Positions 28,623 to 40,631 are shown, numbered from the stretch's first letter. The stretch: DNA of 64,000 nt from Halomonas sp. SSL-5 (GCF_030708455.1 NZ_JAUYWF010000005.1:62001-126000), one strand, 5' to 3'. The notes: generated from the letters alone by a model not told the origin. Made by a program: numbers and translations.

Positions 28623-30167
28623 ATGCAGCAACTGAATCCTTCCGAGATCAGCGACATCATCAAGCAGCGTATCGAGAAGCTTGACGTCGCATCCGAAGCC
28701 CGCAACCAGGGCACCATCGTCAGCGTTTCCGACGGCATCGTGAAAGTCCACGGCCTCGAGGACGCGATGTTCGGTGAAATGATCGAGTTCCCCGGCAGCA
28801 TCTTCGGCATGGTGCTCAACCTCGAGCGCGACTCCGTGGGCGCCGTGGTGCTGGGCGACTACCTGCAGCTCGAAGAGGGCATGACCGCCCAGTGTACCGG
28901 TCGTATCCTCGAGGTGCCGGTGGGCCCCGAGCTGGTCGGCCGCGTGGTCGACGCCCTGGGCAACCCCATCGATGGCAAGGGCGATATCAACGCCAAGCTG
29001 ACCGATGCGGTGGAGAAGGTCGCCCCCGGCGTCATCACCCGCCAGTCGGTCGACGAGCCGGTGCAGACCGGCCTCAAGTCCATCGACGCCATGGTGCCGA
29101 TCGGCCGCGGCCAGCGTGAGCTGATCATCGGCGACCGCCAGATCGGCAAGTCGGCCATCGCCATCGATGCGATCATCAACCAGAAAGGCAAGGGCATCAC
29201 CTGCGTCTATGTGGCCATCGGCCAGAAGCAGTCGACCATTGCCAACGTGGTGCGCAAGCTCGAGGAGCACGGCGCGATGGAGCACACCATCGTGGTCGCC
29301 GCCGGCGCCGCCGACCCGGCCCCGATGCAGTTCCTCGCGGCCTACTCCGGCTGCACCATGGGCGAGTACTTCCGCGACCGCGGCGAAGACGCCCTGATCG
29401 TCTACGATGACCTCTCCAAGCAGGCCGTGGCCTATCGCCAGGTCTCCCTGCTGCTGCGCCGTCCGCCGGGCCGCGAGGCCTTCCCGGGCGACGTCTTCTA
29501 CCTCCACTCCCGCCTGCTCGAGCGTGCCGCACGCGTAAACGTCGACTACGTCGAGAAGTTCACCAATGGCGAGGTGAAGGGCAAGACCGGGTCGCTGACG
29601 GCCCTGCCGATCATCGAGACCCAGGGCGGCGACGTCTCGGCCTTCGTACCGACCAACGTGATCTCGATCACCGACGGTCAGATCTTCCTCGAGACCGACC
29701 TGTTCAACTCGGGCATCCGTCCGGCCATTAACGCCGGCCTGTCGGTGTCCCGTGTGGGCGGTTCGGCCCAGACCAAGATCATCAAGAAGCTCGGCGGCAG
29801 CGTGCGCCTGGCCCTGGCCCAGTACCGCGAGCTGGCGGCCTTCGCCCAGTTCGCCTCCGACCTGGACGAGGCCACCCGCAAGCAGCTGGAGCACGGTCAG
29901 CGCGTCACCGAGCTGATGAAGCAGAACCAGTACTCGCCGATGTCCGTGGCCGAGATGGCCCTCTCCCTGTATGCCGCCAACGAGGGCTACCTGGAGGAGG
30001 TCGAGGTCAACAAGGTGCTGGACTTCGAGCGCGCCCTGCGCGATTTCATGAAGGCCGAATACGCCGAGCTGCTCGACAAGATCAACCAGACCGGCGACTA
30101 CAGCGACGAGATCAAGGACGGGCTGAAAGAGGGTCTCGAGAAGTTCAAGGCCACTCAGAGCTGGTAA
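28623..30167 (+). CDS. atpA: F0F1 ATP synthase subunit alpha
   Basis: Non-catalytic nucleotide-binding subunit of F1, three copies per complex. The 514-residue protein starts [20 protein letters not shown], with Walker [20 protein letters not shown], and the arginine-finger region in [11 protein letters not shown]. The length fits the family (513 in E. coli). A GC-rich perfect hairpin lies immediately downstream, before atpG. Confidence 0.98.
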   Translation: MQQLNPSEISDIIKQRIEKLDVASEARNQGTIVSVSDGIVKVHGLEDAMFGEMIEFPGSIFGMVLNLERDSVGAVVLGDYLQLEEGMTAQCTGRILEVPVGPELVGRVVDALGNPIDGKGDINAKLTDAVEKVAPGVITRQSVDEPVQTGLKSIDAMVPIGRGQRELIIGDRQIGKSAIAIDAIINQKGKGITCVYVAIGQKQSTIANVVRKLEEHGAMEHTIVVAAGAADPAPMQFLAAYSGCTMGEYFRDRGEDALIVYDDLSKQAVAYRQVSLLLRRPPGREAFPGDVFYLHSRLLERAARVNVDYVEKFTNGEVKGKTGSLTALPIIETQGGDVSAFVPTNVISITDGQIFLETDLFNSGIRPAINAGLSVSRVGGSAQTKIIKKLGGSVRLALAQYRELAAFAQFASDLDEATRKQLEHGQRVTELMKQNQYSPMSVAEMALSLYAANEGYLEEVEVNKVLDFERALRDFMKAEYAELLDKINQTGDYSDEIKDGLKEGLEKFKATQSW

Positions 30168-30174
30168 TGCCGTT

Positions 30175-30200
30175 GGCCCGCCCCGCCCGTGGGGCGGGCC
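30175..30200 (+). other. GC-rich perfect hairpin between atpA and atpG
   Basis: Ten-base stem ggcccgcccc / ggggcgggcc around a six-base loop, eight bases after the atpA stop. There is no T tract, so it is not a standard terminator; as RNA it could block 3' exonucleases or cause a pause. Confidence 0.6.
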
Positions 30201-30238
30201 CTGGAGCTTACTGAGTGCCACGAACGGAGTAGATCGCT

Positions 30239-31120
30239 ATGGCAGCTGCAAAAGAGATACGCACCCAGATCGGGAGCATCAAGAACACGCAGAAGATCAC
30301 CAGCGCCATGGAAATGGTCGCGGCGTCGAAGATGCGCAAGGCTCAGGACCTGATGAAGTCCAGCCAGCCCTATGCGCGTCAGATCCGCAACGTGGTCGCG
30401 CATGTCGCCGATGCCAATCCCGAGTATCGCCACCCCTGGATGGTCGAACGCGAGGCCGAGCGCGTCGGTTACATCGTGGTATCCACCGACCGCGGCCTGT
30501 GTGGCGGCCTGAACGTCAACCTGTTCAAGGCCGTGATCAAGGACGCCAAGGCGTGGCGCGACCAGGGGGCCGAGCTCGACTTCTGCGCCCTGGGCAGCAA
30601 GGCCGGCAGTTTCTTCAGGAGCTACGGGGGCAACCTCGTCGCCGCGAAGAGCGGCCTGGGCGAGGCGCCCGAGGTCGAGGACCTGATCGGCAGCGTGAAG
30701 GTGATGCTGGATGCCTATGACGAGGGCCGGCTGGACCGCCTGTGCGTGGTGTACAACGAGTTCGTCAACACCATGACCCAGAAGCCGGTGGTCCGTCAGC
30801 TGTTGCCCCTGTCGCCCGACATGGGGTCGGAATCGAACGACGAAGAAGACACGCGTCCCGGTAGCTGGGACTACCTGTATGAGCCGGATGCCAAGGCGCT
30901 GCTGGACAGCCTGCTGGTGCGATTCGTCGAATCGCAGGTGTACCAGGCGGTGGTCGAGAACGGGGCCTGTGAGCAGGCCGCGCGGATGATCGCCATGAAG
31001 AGTGCCACCGACAACGCCGGCAATCTGATCGACGACCTGGAACTGGTGTACAACAAGGCCCGTCAGGCGGCCATTACCCAGGAAATTTCCGAGATCGTCG
31101 GTGGTGCCGCCGCCGTATAA
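30239..31120 (+). CDS. atpG: F0F1 ATP synthase subunit gamma
   Basis: Central rotor shaft of F1. The 293-residue protein starts [21 protein letters not shown], and ends with the conserved helix [52 protein letters not shown] is the conserved central motif. There is an acidic stretch ([14 protein letters not shown]) around 195-210, mildly longer than in E. coli (287 residues). The gene follows the 71-bp gap that holds the GC-rich hairpin. Confidence 0.97.
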   Translation: MAAAKEIRTQIGSIKNTQKITSAMEMVAASKMRKAQDLMKSSQPYARQIRNVVAHVADANPEYRHPWMVEREAERVGYIVVSTDRGLCGGLNVNLFKAVIKDAKAWRDQGAELDFCALGSKAGSFFRSYGGNLVAAKSGLGEAPEVEDLIGSVKVMLDAYDEGRLDRLCVVYNEFVNTMTQKPVVRQLLPLSPDMGSESNDEEDTRPGSWDYLYEPDAKALLDSLLVRFVESQVYQAVVENGACEQAARMIAMKSATDNAGNLIDDLELVYNKARQAAITQEISEIVGGAAAV

Positions 31121-32563
<1,443 letters not shown>

Positions 32564-32588
32564 TCCCGTCTACCTGGGAGACGTCGTC

Positions 32589-33017
32589 ATGACGAAAAGC
32601 TTCAAGTGCGAGATCGTCAGCGCCGAGGAGGGGATCTTCTCCGGCCAGATCGAGCGGATCATCGCCTCCGGGCGCATGGGCGAGCTGGGGATCCTCCCCG
32701 GCCACGCCCCGCTGCTGACCGAGCTCAAGCCGGGTCCGGTGCGGGTGATCCATGATGGCGGCCAGGAGGAGAACTACTATGTCTCGGGAGGCTTCCTGGA
32801 AGTCCAGCCGGATGTGGTGACTATCCTGGCCGACGCGGCCACCCGCGCCCATGACCTCGATGAGGCGGCGGCCGAAGAGGCACGTCAGCATGCGCTGAAG
32901 AACCTCAACGACAAGTCCGCCGAGCTGGACTACACCCGTGCCTCGGCCGAACTGGCCGAGGCCGTGGCCCAGCTGCGCACGATCCAGCAACTGCGCAAGA
33001 AGGCCGGCAAGGGCTGA
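32589..33017 (+). CDS. atpC: F0F1 ATP synthase subunit epsilon
   Basis: Subunit epsilon joins gamma to the c-ring and inhibits ATP hydrolysis through its C-terminal helices. The 142-residue protein begins MTKSFKCEIVSAEEGIFSGQ with the beta-sandwich motif MGELGILPGHAPLLTELKPG, followed by two C-terminal helices. It is the last atp gene, ahead of a strong hairpin terminator. Confidence 0.97.
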   Translation: MTKSFKCEIVSAEEGIFSGQIERIIASGRMGELGILPGHAPLLTELKPGPVRVIHDGGQEENYYVSGGFLEVQPDVVTILADAATRAHDLDEAAAEEARQHALKNLNDKSAELDYTRASAELAEAVAQLRTIQQLRKKAGKG

Positions 33018-33041
33018 GCGTCGCCCCTGCGTGAGTCTCGC

Positions 33042-33085
33042 GCCCCCTGCTCGTCGGCAACGACGAGTACGGGGGCGTTCTTGTC
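33042..33085 (+). terminator. Terminator of the atp operon
   Basis: Long stem gccccctgctcgtcg / cgacgagtacgggggc (33042-33056 and 33061-33076) with a gcaa tetraloop and one bulged base, followed by gttcttgtctctgt. Confidence 0.85.
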
Positions 33086-33130
33086 TCTGTCATCCCGGTG
33101 GCCTGTCCCTGGGGCGCCATGGAGGATGCC

Positions 33131-34504
33131 ATGTCACTCACCGAGAGCCTGAACACGCATCGGCTTGCACTCTGCCAGGCCCTCGACGAGGAGGATGGCG
33201 AGCGCCTCGATGCCCTGCTGCCGGAGCTGCGTTCGGCGGATATCGGCGAGATCCTCGAGGCGATCCTAGAGGAGGAGGCGGACCCGCCCCGGGCCCTCGC
33301 CCTGCTGGGACGCCTGCGCCTGGAGCGGCGCGCCAGCGTGCTCGGGTACCTGCCTGGCGACGCCCAGCTGGTGCTCGCCGAGGCGCTCAGCGACGAGCGC
33401 CTGCTCGCGATTCTCGAGGAGATGAGCTCCGACGAGCGTGCCGACCTCTTCAACCTGCTCGGCGAGGATCGTCGCCAGCGGCTGCTGCGACGCATGGCGC
33501 GCCGCGAGCGCGAGGAGCTCAAGCGCCTGGCCAGCTATGAGGAGGGCACCGCCGGGTCGATCATGACCGCGGACTATGTGGCCATCCCCAGCGGCATGAC
33601 GGTCTCCCAGGCGATGATGCGGGTTCGCCAGACGGCCCCCGATGCCGAGACGGTCTATCAGCTCTATATCGTCGACGGCCAGGGGCGGCTGGCGGGCACC
33701 CTGTCGCTGCGCCAGCTGATGGTGGCGCCACCGGGGGAAGCGATCGACGAGCTGATGATCCGCGACGTCATTCACGTCCCGGTCGGCGAGGCTCAGGAGG
33801 AGGTGGCGCGCATCGTCGCCCGCTACGACCTGCTGGCCCTGCCGGTGGTGGATGCCGACACGCGGCTGGTGGGCATCGTCACCCATGACGACGCCATGGA
33901 CGTGGTCGAGTCCGAGGCCACCGAGGACATCCACAAGGGGATGTCCATCGGCGCGCTGGAGGACGGGGTCAGCCGGGTGCCGCTGTGGAGCCTGTATCGC
34001 AAGCGGGTGACCTGGTTGGTGCTGCTGGTGTTCGCCAACCTCTTCTCCGGAGCGGGTATCGCCTACTTCGAGGAGACCATCGCCGCCCAGGTGGCGCTGG
34101 TGTTCTTCCTGCCGCTGCTGATCGGCAGCGGCGGCAATGCCGGCGCCCAGGCCGCCACCCTGATGGTACGCGGCATGGCGACCGGCGACGTGGGCATCAA
34201 GGACTGGGGAAAGCTTCTGGGCCGCGAGCTGCTGGTGGCCGGCTCCCTGGGGCTGACCATGGCCCTGGCGGTGGCGCCCATCGGGGTGATGCGCGGCGGC
34301 GAGGCGGTGGCCCTGGTGGTGGCCATGAGCATGGTCATCATCGTGCTGTTCGGCAGCCTGCTGGGCATGTGCCTGCCCTTCCTGCTCGACCGCCTGGGCT
34401 GGGACCCGGCCACCGCCTCGGCGCCGCTGGTGACCACCCTGATCGACGCCTCGGGGGTGCTGATCTACTTCGGTATCGCCACGGCGGTTCTCTCCGTTGC
34501 ATGA
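33131..34504 (+). CDS. mgtE: Magnesium transporter MgtE
   Basis: Mg2+-gated Mg2+ channel of 457 residues. The cytosolic N domain (about 1-125) is rich in acidic residues, a CBS pair follows (EEGTAGSIMTADYVAIP to about 260), a plug helix (EATEDIHKGMSIGALEDG) and a C-terminal five-helix membrane domain with IGSGGNAGAQAATLMVRG, the family signature lining the pore. The start ATG 33131 has a GGAGGA site; an in-frame start 11 codons earlier lacks one. It lies right after the atp operon terminator, where Pseudomonas and E. coli have glmU. Confidence 0.94.
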   Translation: MSLTESLNTHRLALCQALDEEDGERLDALLPELRSADIGEILEAILEEEADPPRALALLGRLRLERRASVLGYLPGDAQLVLAEALSDERLLAILEEMSSDERADLFNLLGEDRRQRLLRRMARREREELKRLASYEEGTAGSIMTADYVAIPSGMTVSQAMMRVRQTAPDAETVYQLYIVDGQGRLAGTLSLRQLMVAPPGEAIDELMIRDVIHVPVGEAQEEVARIVARYDLLALPVVDADTRLVGIVTHDDAMDVVESEATEDIHKGMSIGALEDGVSRVPLWSLYRKRVTWLVLLVFANLFSGAGIAYFEETIAAQVALVFFLPLLIGSGGNAGAQAATLMVRGMATGDVGIKDWGKLLGRELLVAGSLGLTMALAVAPIGVMRGGEAVALVVAMSMVIIVLFGSLLGMCLPFLLDRLGWDPATASAPLVTTLIDASGVLIYFGIATAVLSVA

Positions 34505-34608
34505 GCCCTGACCCGATCACAAGCGGGGCGGACAGCGAGGGCGCGGGCGTGTATCCTCTGCGCGGCGTGTCGCCTGCGGACACTGGTCACTGCTGACAGG
34601 AAATCTCC

Positions 34609-35406
34609 ATGGATTGGCTTCAGGTCGTCGTACTCTCCATCGTCCAGGGACTCACCGAGTTCCTGCCGATCTCCAGTTCCGCCCACCTGATCCTGGTGCC
34701 GGCGCTTACCGACTGGGGCGACCAGGGGCTGGCCTTCGACGTGGCGCTGCATATCGGCAGCCTGGCCGCGGTGGTGCTCTACTTCCGTCAGGAGCTGGTA
34801 CGCATGGCGGTGAGCTGGGGAGGCTCCCTGGCGGGACGCGGAGTGGACCCGGACGCCCGTCTGGCCTGGTGGGTGCTGTTGGCGACGATCCCGGTGTGCG
34901 TGGTGGGGCTGGCCTTTCATGATGCCATCGCGGAAGGCATGCGCTCGCCGCTGATCATCGCCTTCGGCTTGATCGCCTTCGGGCTGCTGCTGGCCTACGC
35001 GGACCTGCGCCATCGCGGCAGCCGCGACGAGTATCAGCTGACCTTGCGCGATGCCCTGCTGATCGGGCTGGCCCAGGCACTGGCCTTGATTCCCGGCACC
35101 TCCCGTTCGGGCATCACCATCACCGCGGCGCTGCTGCTGGGCATGAGCCGTGAGGGAGCGGCGCGCTTCTCGTTCCTGATGTCGATCCCGGTGATCGTGC
35201 TGGCCGGCGGGATGGAGGTCCTCGGGCTGATCCGCGACGCGACCCAGGTGGACTGGTTTACCCTGACGGTGGGGGCCCTGCTCTCGGGCATCAGCGCCTA
35301 TCTCTGCATCCACTACTTCCTGGCCTTCATCAAGCGGGTCGGCATGCAGCCCTTCGTGATCTATCGGCTGCTTCTCGGCGCCTGGCTGCTGTGGCTATTC
35401 TGGTAA
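34609..35406 (+). CDS. uppP: Undecaprenyl-diphosphatase UppP (BacA)
   Basis: Integral membrane enzyme that recycles undecaprenyl pyrophosphate to the lipid carrier used for peptidoglycan. The 265-residue protein has the BacA catalytic motifs TEFLPISSSAHL (16-27) and PGTSRSGITITAALLLGMSR with the catalytic arginine, and about eight membrane helices. A CAGGAAA site precedes ATG 34609. apbE begins about 22 bp downstream. Confidence 0.95.
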   Translation: MDWLQVVVLSIVQGLTEFLPISSSAHLILVPALTDWGDQGLAFDVALHIGSLAAVVLYFRQELVRMAVSWGGSLAGRGVDPDARLAWWVLLATIPVCVVGLAFHDAIAEGMRSPLIIAFGLIAFGLLLAYADLRHRGSRDEYQLTLRDALLIGLAQALALIPGTSRSGITITAALLLGMSREGAARFSFLMSIPVIVLAGGMEVLGLIRDATQVDWFTLTVGALLSGISAYLCIHYFLAFIKRVGMQPFVIYRLLLGAWLLWLFW

Positions 35407-35428
35407 GCACCCTGTGAGGAGGCTCCGC

Positions 35429-36535
35429 GTGATCCGACGCCCGTTGCTGTTGCCCCTGCTACTGCTGCTGCTTGCGCTGGCGGCCTGCTCCGAGCGTGAT
35501 CGGCCGCTCGAGTCGCCGGTGCGCCTCGAGGGCAGTATCTTCGGCAGCTTCTACCAGGTCACCTTGGTCGACGCCCTGACCCGGGGCGAGGCCAATGCCC
35601 TGGAAGAGGGGATCCTCGCCGAGCTCGAGGCCGTCGATGCGAGCATGTCGATCTACCGCGATGACTCCGAGCTCTCGGCCTTCAACCAGGCCCCGCCGGG
35701 GGAGTGGCAGCCGCTCTCCGACGCGCTGGTCCAGGTGCTGGCCATCGGCCGGTCGGTGGCCGAGGCCAGCGACGGCGCCTTCGACATGACCATCGGCGGG
35801 CTGGTCAACCTGTGGAGCTTCGGCGCCGAGGCGCGCCCCAGGGAGATTCCCGCCGAGGATGAGCTGGCCGAGCGACTGGCGCAGATCGGCACGGATGCCC
35901 TGGAGCTCGACGAGCAGCGGCGTGAGGCCAGGCGAACCCGGGAGGTGACTGTCGACCTGGGCGGGGTGGCCAAGGGGCACGCCACCGACCGGGTGGCCGC
36001 CTTCCTGGACCGCGAGGGAATCGAGCACTACCTGGTGAACCTCGGCGGTGACCTGCTCGCCAGCGGCTACCGCGACGGCGATGCGGAGCCCTGGCGCATC
36101 GGCATCGAGGCGCCCCTGGAGGATCGCCAGGAGGCGCGGCACGTGCTGCCGCTGCACGATGTCTCGGTGGCCACCTCCGGCGACTACCGCAACTACTTCG
36201 AGGAGAACGGGCGGCGCTACTCCCACACCCTGGACCCGCGCAACGGGCGCCCGATCACCCATCGGCTCGCCTCGGTGAGCGTCTTCCACGCGTCCAACGC
36301 CTGGGCGGATGCCTGGGCCACGGCGCTGATGGTGCTGGGCGAGGAGGCGGGCATGGCGCTGGCCCGGGAGCGCCAACTGAGTGCACTGATGATCATACGC
36401 GAGGATGACGGCTGGACGAGCCGGGTCACCCCCGCCTTCGTCGAGCGCTTCGGCGAGGCGCGGGTGGAGGAGCTCGGCCTCGAGGCCATGCCCGGCGGTC
36501 GCTCGCAGCCACAGGAACAACAGGATCAGGAGTGA
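35429..36535 (+). CDS. apbE: FAD:protein FMN transferase ApbE, lipoprotein
   Basis: ApbE attaches FMN to threonine residues of proteins such as NqrB, NqrC and RnfG. The start GTG 35429 (VIRRPLLLPLLLLLLALAAC) has GAGGAGG upstream and gives a lipoprotein signal with the lipobox LAAC. Family motifs are DMTIGGLVNLWSFG, VDLGGVAKGHATDRV, LVNLGGDL, SGDYRNYFE, HTLDPRNGRPI and a Mg2+-binding NAWADAWATALMVLG. Length is 368 residues. The gene may act on a sodium-translocating quinone reductase, common in halophiles, but no such target is in the window. Confidence 0.94.
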   Translation: MIRRPLLLPLLLLLLALAACSERDRPLESPVRLEGSIFGSFYQVTLVDALTRGEANALEEGILAELEAVDASMSIYRDDSELSAFNQAPPGEWQPLSDALVQVLAIGRSVAEASDGAFDMTIGGLVNLWSFGAEARPREIPAEDELAERLAQIGTDALELDEQRREARRTREVTVDLGGVAKGHATDRVAAFLDREGIEHYLVNLGGDLLASGYRDGDAEPWRIGIEAPLEDRQEARHVLPLHDVSVATSGDYRNYFEENGRRYSHTLDPRNGRPITHRLASVSVFHASNAWADAWATALMVLGEEAGMALARERQLSALMIIREDDGWTSRVTPAFVERFGEARVEELGLEAMPGGRSQPQEQQDQE

Positions 36536-36538
36536 TGG

Positions 36539-37903
36539 ATGACACTTGACGTCGTGATACTGGCCGCCGGGCAGGGCACCCGGATGCGCTCGACCCTGCC
36601 CAAGGTGCTGCACCGTCTGGCCGGCAAGCCCATGGTGCGCCACGTGATCGACACCGCCGCGGGGCTGTGCGCCGAGCGCACCCATGTGGTGGTGGGCCAT
36701 GGCGCCGAGAAGGTGCGCGAGGCGCTGGCCGACTGCCGGGTGCACTTCGCCCTGCAGGCCGAGCAGAAGGGCACCGGCCATGCCGTGGCCCAGGCCCTCG
36801 AGGGGCTCGGCAACGGCCGCGTGCTGGTGCTCTACGGCGATGTGCCGCTGATCCATCGCGCGACCCTCGAGCGGCTGCTGGAGGGCGTCGATGACGACCA
36901 CCTGGGGCTGCTCACCGTGACCCTCGACGATCCCGGCGGCTATGGACGCATCCTGCGCAACGCCGAGGGACAGGCAGTCGCCATCGTCGAGCACAAGGAT
37001 GCCAGCGAGAGCGAGCGTGCGGTGCGCGAGTGCAATACCGGCATCATGGCGATGACCGCCGACCAGCTGCGTCGCTGGCTGCCGAGGCTCTCCGCCGACA
37101 ATGCCCAGGGCGAGTACTACCTCACCGATATCATCGCCATGGCCGCCGCCGAGGGGGTCAGGGTGGTCACCGCCCAGCCGGCCGACCCGGTCGAGGTGGA
37201 GGGCGTCAACAACCGGGCGCAGATGGCGCGCCTGGAGCGTGCCCATCAGCAGGCCATCGCCGAGCGGTTGATGGCCGAGGGCGTGGCGCTCGCCGACCCG
37301 TCGCGTCTCGATGTGCGCGGCCGCCTTACCTGCGGCCACGACGTGGAGATCGACGTGGGCTGCGTCTTCGAGGGCGACGTGGAGCTCGGCGAGGGGGTGC
37401 GTATCGGCCCTCACTGCGTGATCCGTGACAGCCATATCGGCGCCGAGAGCGTGATCGAGTCCCACAGCGTCATCGAGGGCGCGGTGATCGCCGGACGCGC
37501 TACCATCGGGCCCTTCGCCCGCCTGCGTCCCGGTTCGCGCCTGGCGGTGGGGGCCAAGGTGGGCAACTTCGTCGAGACCAAGAACGTCGAGGTGGGAGAG
37601 GGCAGCAAGATCAATCACCTGAGCTACGTGGGCGACGCCCGCCTCGGGCGTGGCGTCAACGTCGGTGCCGGCACCATCACCTGCAACTACGACGGCGCCA
37701 ACAAGCACCGTACCGAGATCGGTGACGACGCCTTCATCGGCTCCAACAGCGCCCTGGTGGCACCGGTGAGCATCGGCCGTGGCGCCACGGTGGGGGCCGG
37801 CTCCACCGTCGCCAAGGACGTGCCCGACAACGCCCTGGCAGTGACCCGGGCCCGCCAGGTCAGCAAGGCCGACTGGCCGCGACCCCGCAAGCAGGACGAC
37901 TGA
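36539..37903 (+). CDS. glmU: Bifunctional GlmU: glucosamine-1-phosphate acetyltransferase / UDP-GlcNAc pyrophosphorylase
   Basis: GlmU makes UDP-GlcNAc in two steps. The N-terminal uridylyltransferase has [18 protein letters not shown]; the C-terminal half (about 250-454) is a left-handed beta helix of hexapeptide repeats ending with the acetyltransferase region [20 protein letters not shown]. Length is 454 residues (456 in E. coli). It is 3 bp after apbE and 14 bp before glmS, so the two hexosamine genes are coupled. Confidence 0.97.
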   Translation: MTLDVVILAAGQGTRMRSTLPKVLHRLAGKPMVRHVIDTAAGLCAERTHVVVGHGAEKVREALADCRVHFALQAEQKGTGHAVAQALEGLGNGRVLVLYGDVPLIHRATLERLLEGVDDDHLGLLTVTLDDPGGYGRILRNAEGQAVAIVEHKDASESERAVRECNTGIMAMTADQLRRWLPRLSADNAQGEYYLTDIIAMAAAEGVRVVTAQPADPVEVEGVNNRAQMARLERAHQQAIAERLMAEGVALADPSRLDVRGRLTCGHDVEIDVGCVFEGDVELGEGVRIGPHCVIRDSHIGAESVIESHSVIEGAVIAGRATIGPFARLRPGSRLAVGAKVGNFVETKNVEVGEGSKINHLSYVGDARLGRGVNVGAGTITCNYDGANKHRTEIGDDAFIGSNSALVAPVSIGRGATVGAGSTVAKDVPDNALAVTRARQVSKADWPRPRKQDD

Positions 37904-37917
37904 GGAGAAAGACAGCG

Positions 37918-39753
37918 ATGTGTGGAATCGTCGGAGCCGTTGCCGAGCGCAACGTGGAGGGGATTCTCCTGGAGGGTCTCAAGCGCCTGGAGTATCGCGG
38001 CTATGACTCCGCCGGCATGGCGGTGCTCGCCGCCGACGGCAGCCTGCAGCGTCGCCGCGCGATGGGCAAGGTGGCGGCCCTGGAGGAGCGCCTGGTCGCC
38101 GAGCCGTTGCCGGGACGCAGCGGGATCGCCCACACCCGCTGGGCGACCCACGGTCGGCCCAGCGAGGTGAATGCGCATCCCCACCAGTCCGGCGAGCGCC
38201 TGGCGGTGGTGCACAACGGCATCATCGAGAACCATGAGGCGCTGCGTCGCGAGCTCGAGGCCGAGGGCTATGTCTTCAGCTCCGAGACCGACACCGAGGT
38301 GATCGCTCACCTGCTGGAGCGCGAGAGCCGCCAGGCCGGTGACCTGCTTGCCGCGGTGCAGCGGGTGCTGGCCCGGCTGGACGGGGCCTATGCGCTGGGG
38401 GTCATCCACGCCGCGGAACCCGATGTCGTGATCGGCGCTCGCAAGGGCAGCCCGCTGGTGGTGGGCGTGGGCATCGGCGAGGCCTTCCTGGGCTCCGACC
38501 CGCTGGCACTGCTGCAGGTCACCGACCGCTTCATCTACCTGGAGGAGGGCGACGCGGTGCGCCTCTCCGCCGGCGGGCGCATCGAGGTGTTCGACGCCGA
38601 GGGCGCGGCGGTGGAGCGCGAGGTGCACACCTTCGAACATGGCGACGGCGCCGCCAGCAAGGGCGAGTATCGCCACTTCATGCTCAAGGAGATCCATGAG
38701 CAACCGGCGGTGATCGCCGCCGCCCTGGAGGGGCGGCTGGGGGATCGCTCGGCGCTGGTGGAAAGCTTCGGTCCCGAGGCCGAGGCGCTGTTCCGGCAGG
38801 CCAGGCAGATCCATATCGTCGCCTGCGGCACCAGCTACCATGCGGGCATGGTGGCGCGTTACTGGCTCGAGAAATACGCTGGCGTGCCGGTACAGGTGGA
38901 GGTGGCCTCGGAGTATCGCTACCGCCAGGTGGTGGTGCCCGAGGGGACCCTGTTCGTGACCCTCTCCCAGTCCGGCGAGACCGCCGATACCCTGGCGGCA
39001 CTGCGCTTCGCCAAGGCGGGCGGCTACCTGGGCAGCCTGGCGATCTGCAACGTGCCGGGCAGCTCCCTGGTGCGCGAGTCGGACCTCTCGCTGATGACCC
39101 AGGCCGGCCCCGAGATCGGCGTGGCCTCCACCAAGGCCTTCACCACCCAGCTCACCGCCCTGATGCTGCTGACCCTGGCGCTGGGTCGCATCAGGGGGCT
39201 CGACGAGGCCGTGCAGGCCGACGTGGTGACGGCGCTGCGCGGCCTGCCTCGGCTGGTGGAGCGTGTGCTGGCCCTGGATCCGGCCATCGAGGCGCTCTCA
39301 ACGGCCTTCGCCGAGAAGCACCATGCCCTCTTCCTGGGGCGCGGCGCCCTTTTCCCCATCGCCCTGGAAGGTGCGCTGAAGCTCAAGGAGATCTCCTACA
39401 TCCACGCCGAGGCCTACCCTGCCGGGGAGCTCAAGCACGGCCCCCTGGCGCTGGTGGACAGCGACATGCCGGTGATCTCGGTGGCGCCCAACGACGAGCT
39501 GCTCGACAAGCTCAAGTCCAACCTCCAGGAGGTACGGGCCCGCGGCGGCGAGCTGTTCGTGTTCGCCGACGAGGGGGTCGGCCTCGAGGCGGCCGAGGGC
39601 ATCCATGTGCTGCATCTTCCCCGGGTACACGAGGCGCTGGCGCCGATCCTCTATACCGTGCCGCTGCAGCTGCTCAGCTACCACGTGGCGGTGCTCAAGG
39701 GCACCGACGTGGACCAGCCGCGCAACCTGGCCAAATCGGTGACGGTGGAGTAA
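37918..39753 (+). CDS. glmS: Glutamine--fructose-6-phosphate aminotransferase (isomerizing)
   Basis: GlmS converts fructose-6-phosphate and glutamine to glucosamine-6-phosphate, the entry to amino sugars. The 611-residue protein has the N-terminal nucleophile Cys in [20 protein letters not shown], the glutaminase [13 protein letters not shown] motif ([18 protein letters not shown]), and two SIS domains with CGTSYHAG and [13 protein letters not shown]. The end LAKSVTVE is the family C-terminus. There is no glmS ribozyme-like leader; only 14 bp separate it from glmU. Confidence 0.97.
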   Translation: MCGIVGAVAERNVEGILLEGLKRLEYRGYDSAGMAVLAADGSLQRRRAMGKVAALEERLVAEPLPGRSGIAHTRWATHGRPSEVNAHPHQSGERLAVVHNGIIENHEALRRELEAEGYVFSSETDTEVIAHLLERESRQAGDLLAAVQRVLARLDGAYALGVIHAAEPDVVIGARKGSPLVVGVGIGEAFLGSDPLALLQVTDRFIYLEEGDAVRLSAGGRIEVFDAEGAAVEREVHTFEHGDGAASKGEYRHFMLKEIHEQPAVIAAALEGRLGDRSALVESFGPEAEALFRQARQIHIVACGTSYHAGMVARYWLEKYAGVPVQVEVASEYRYRQVVVPEGTLFVTLSQSGETADTLAALRFAKAGGYLGSLAICNVPGSSLVRESDLSLMTQAGPEIGVASTKAFTTQLTALMLLTLALGRIRGLDEAVQADVVTALRGLPRLVERVLALDPAIEALSTAFAEKHHALFLGRGALFPIALEGALKLKEISYIHAEAYPAGELKHGPLALVDSDMPVISVAPNDELLDKLKSNLQEVRARGGELFVFADEGVGLEAAEGIHVLHLPRVHEALAPILYTVPLQLLSYHVAVLKGTDVDQPRNLAKSVTVE

Positions 39754-39803
39754 CCCTCATTCCCCATAGTGCAACCGAGCCTCGCCTGCACCTGGGGCTG
39801 CCC

Positions 39804-40631
39804 ATGTGGGCCAATGCCGACTGGCGGGGTGGTCTCTACCCGTCGGGTGGGGGCGGGCTCGAGGAGTACGCCCGGGTATTCTCCGCCGTGGAGGGCAACA
39901 CCACCTTCTACAGCGGGACGCCGCGAGCCGAGACGGTGGCGGCCTGGGCCCGCCAGTCGCCGCCGGGCTTCCGCTTCTGCTTCAAGCTGCCCGCCGCCCT
40001 GACCCACGAGCGGCGCCTGGTCGGCATCGAGTCGGATCTCGATGCCTTCCTCGAGGCGCTCGAGCCGCTGCATGATCGCCTGGGCCCGCTGATGATTCAG
40101 CTGCCCAGGGATTTCGGAGGCAACGAGCTGGGACGACTGGAAGCCCTGCTGGCACGCTGGCCGGCAGGCATTCCTTGCGCCGTGGAGGTGCGTCACAGCG
40201 AATTCTTCCACAAGGGGAGGGTCGAGATCGCCCTGAACAGATTGTTGATAACTCACGGGGTCGACCGTGTGATGCTCGATGTGCGGCCGCTCTTCTCGAC
40301 ACCTGCCGGTGGCCATACCGGCCTGCAGCAGGCCCAGCGCGAGAAGCCGAGACGCCCATTACACGTGCTTTCCACGGGGAATCGGCCGCTGGTGCGCTTT
40401 ATCGGCCATCTCGACGGGGAGGTCAACGAGCGCTATTTCGAGGCCTGGATCGAGCGCCTCTGCCTGTGGATAGATCAGGGGAAAACCCCTTTCCTGTTTG
40501 TGCATACTCCCGACAATCGCCGGGCACCCCAGCTGGCCAGGCGCCTTCATGAGCGGCTGGCGGCGAGGCTGTCACTGCCTGCGCTTCCCGCCTTTCCCGG
40601 CGAGGCACAGGCCAGCCTGTTCGGTCCCTAG
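39804..40631 (+). CDS. DUF72 (YecE-like) protein; true start probably upstream at a non-ATG codon
   Basis: TIM-barrel-like DUF72 protein of unknown function. Motifs follow E. coli YecE: VEGNTTFYSGTP, FRFCFKLPAALTHERRL, VEVRHSEFFHKG, VMLDVRPLF, QREKPRRPLHVLSTG, LVRFIGHLDG and FVHTPDN. The first ATG (39804) begins MWANADWRGG, but homologues begin with a strand reading about IYIGLPQWS; in the same frame just upstream of this ATG the sequence reads RLHLGLP. No ATG, GTG or TTG supplies it, so translation may start at ATT 39759, eight bases after a GGTGGAG site at the glmS end, or at CTG 39786. It is 275 residues from the ATG. Confidence 0.88.
   Translation: MWANADWRGGLYPSGGGGLEEYARVFSAVEGNTTFYSGTPRAETVAAWARQSPPGFRFCFKLPAALTHERRLVGIESDLDAFLEALEPLHDRLGPLMIQLPRDFGGNELGRLEALLARWPAGIPCAVEVRHSEFFHKGRVEIALNRLLITHGVDRVMLDVRPLFSTPAGGHTGLQQAQREKPRRPLHVLSTGNRPLVRFIGHLDGEVNERYFEAWIERLCLWIDQGKTPFLFVHTPDNRRAPQLARRLHERLAARLSLPALPAFPGEAQASLFGP

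Noticed and set aside
37904..37917. glmS ribozyme or glmS-glmU riboswitch
   Set aside because: Only 14 bases separate glmU and glmS, too few for the ribozyme known in Gram-positive bacteria.
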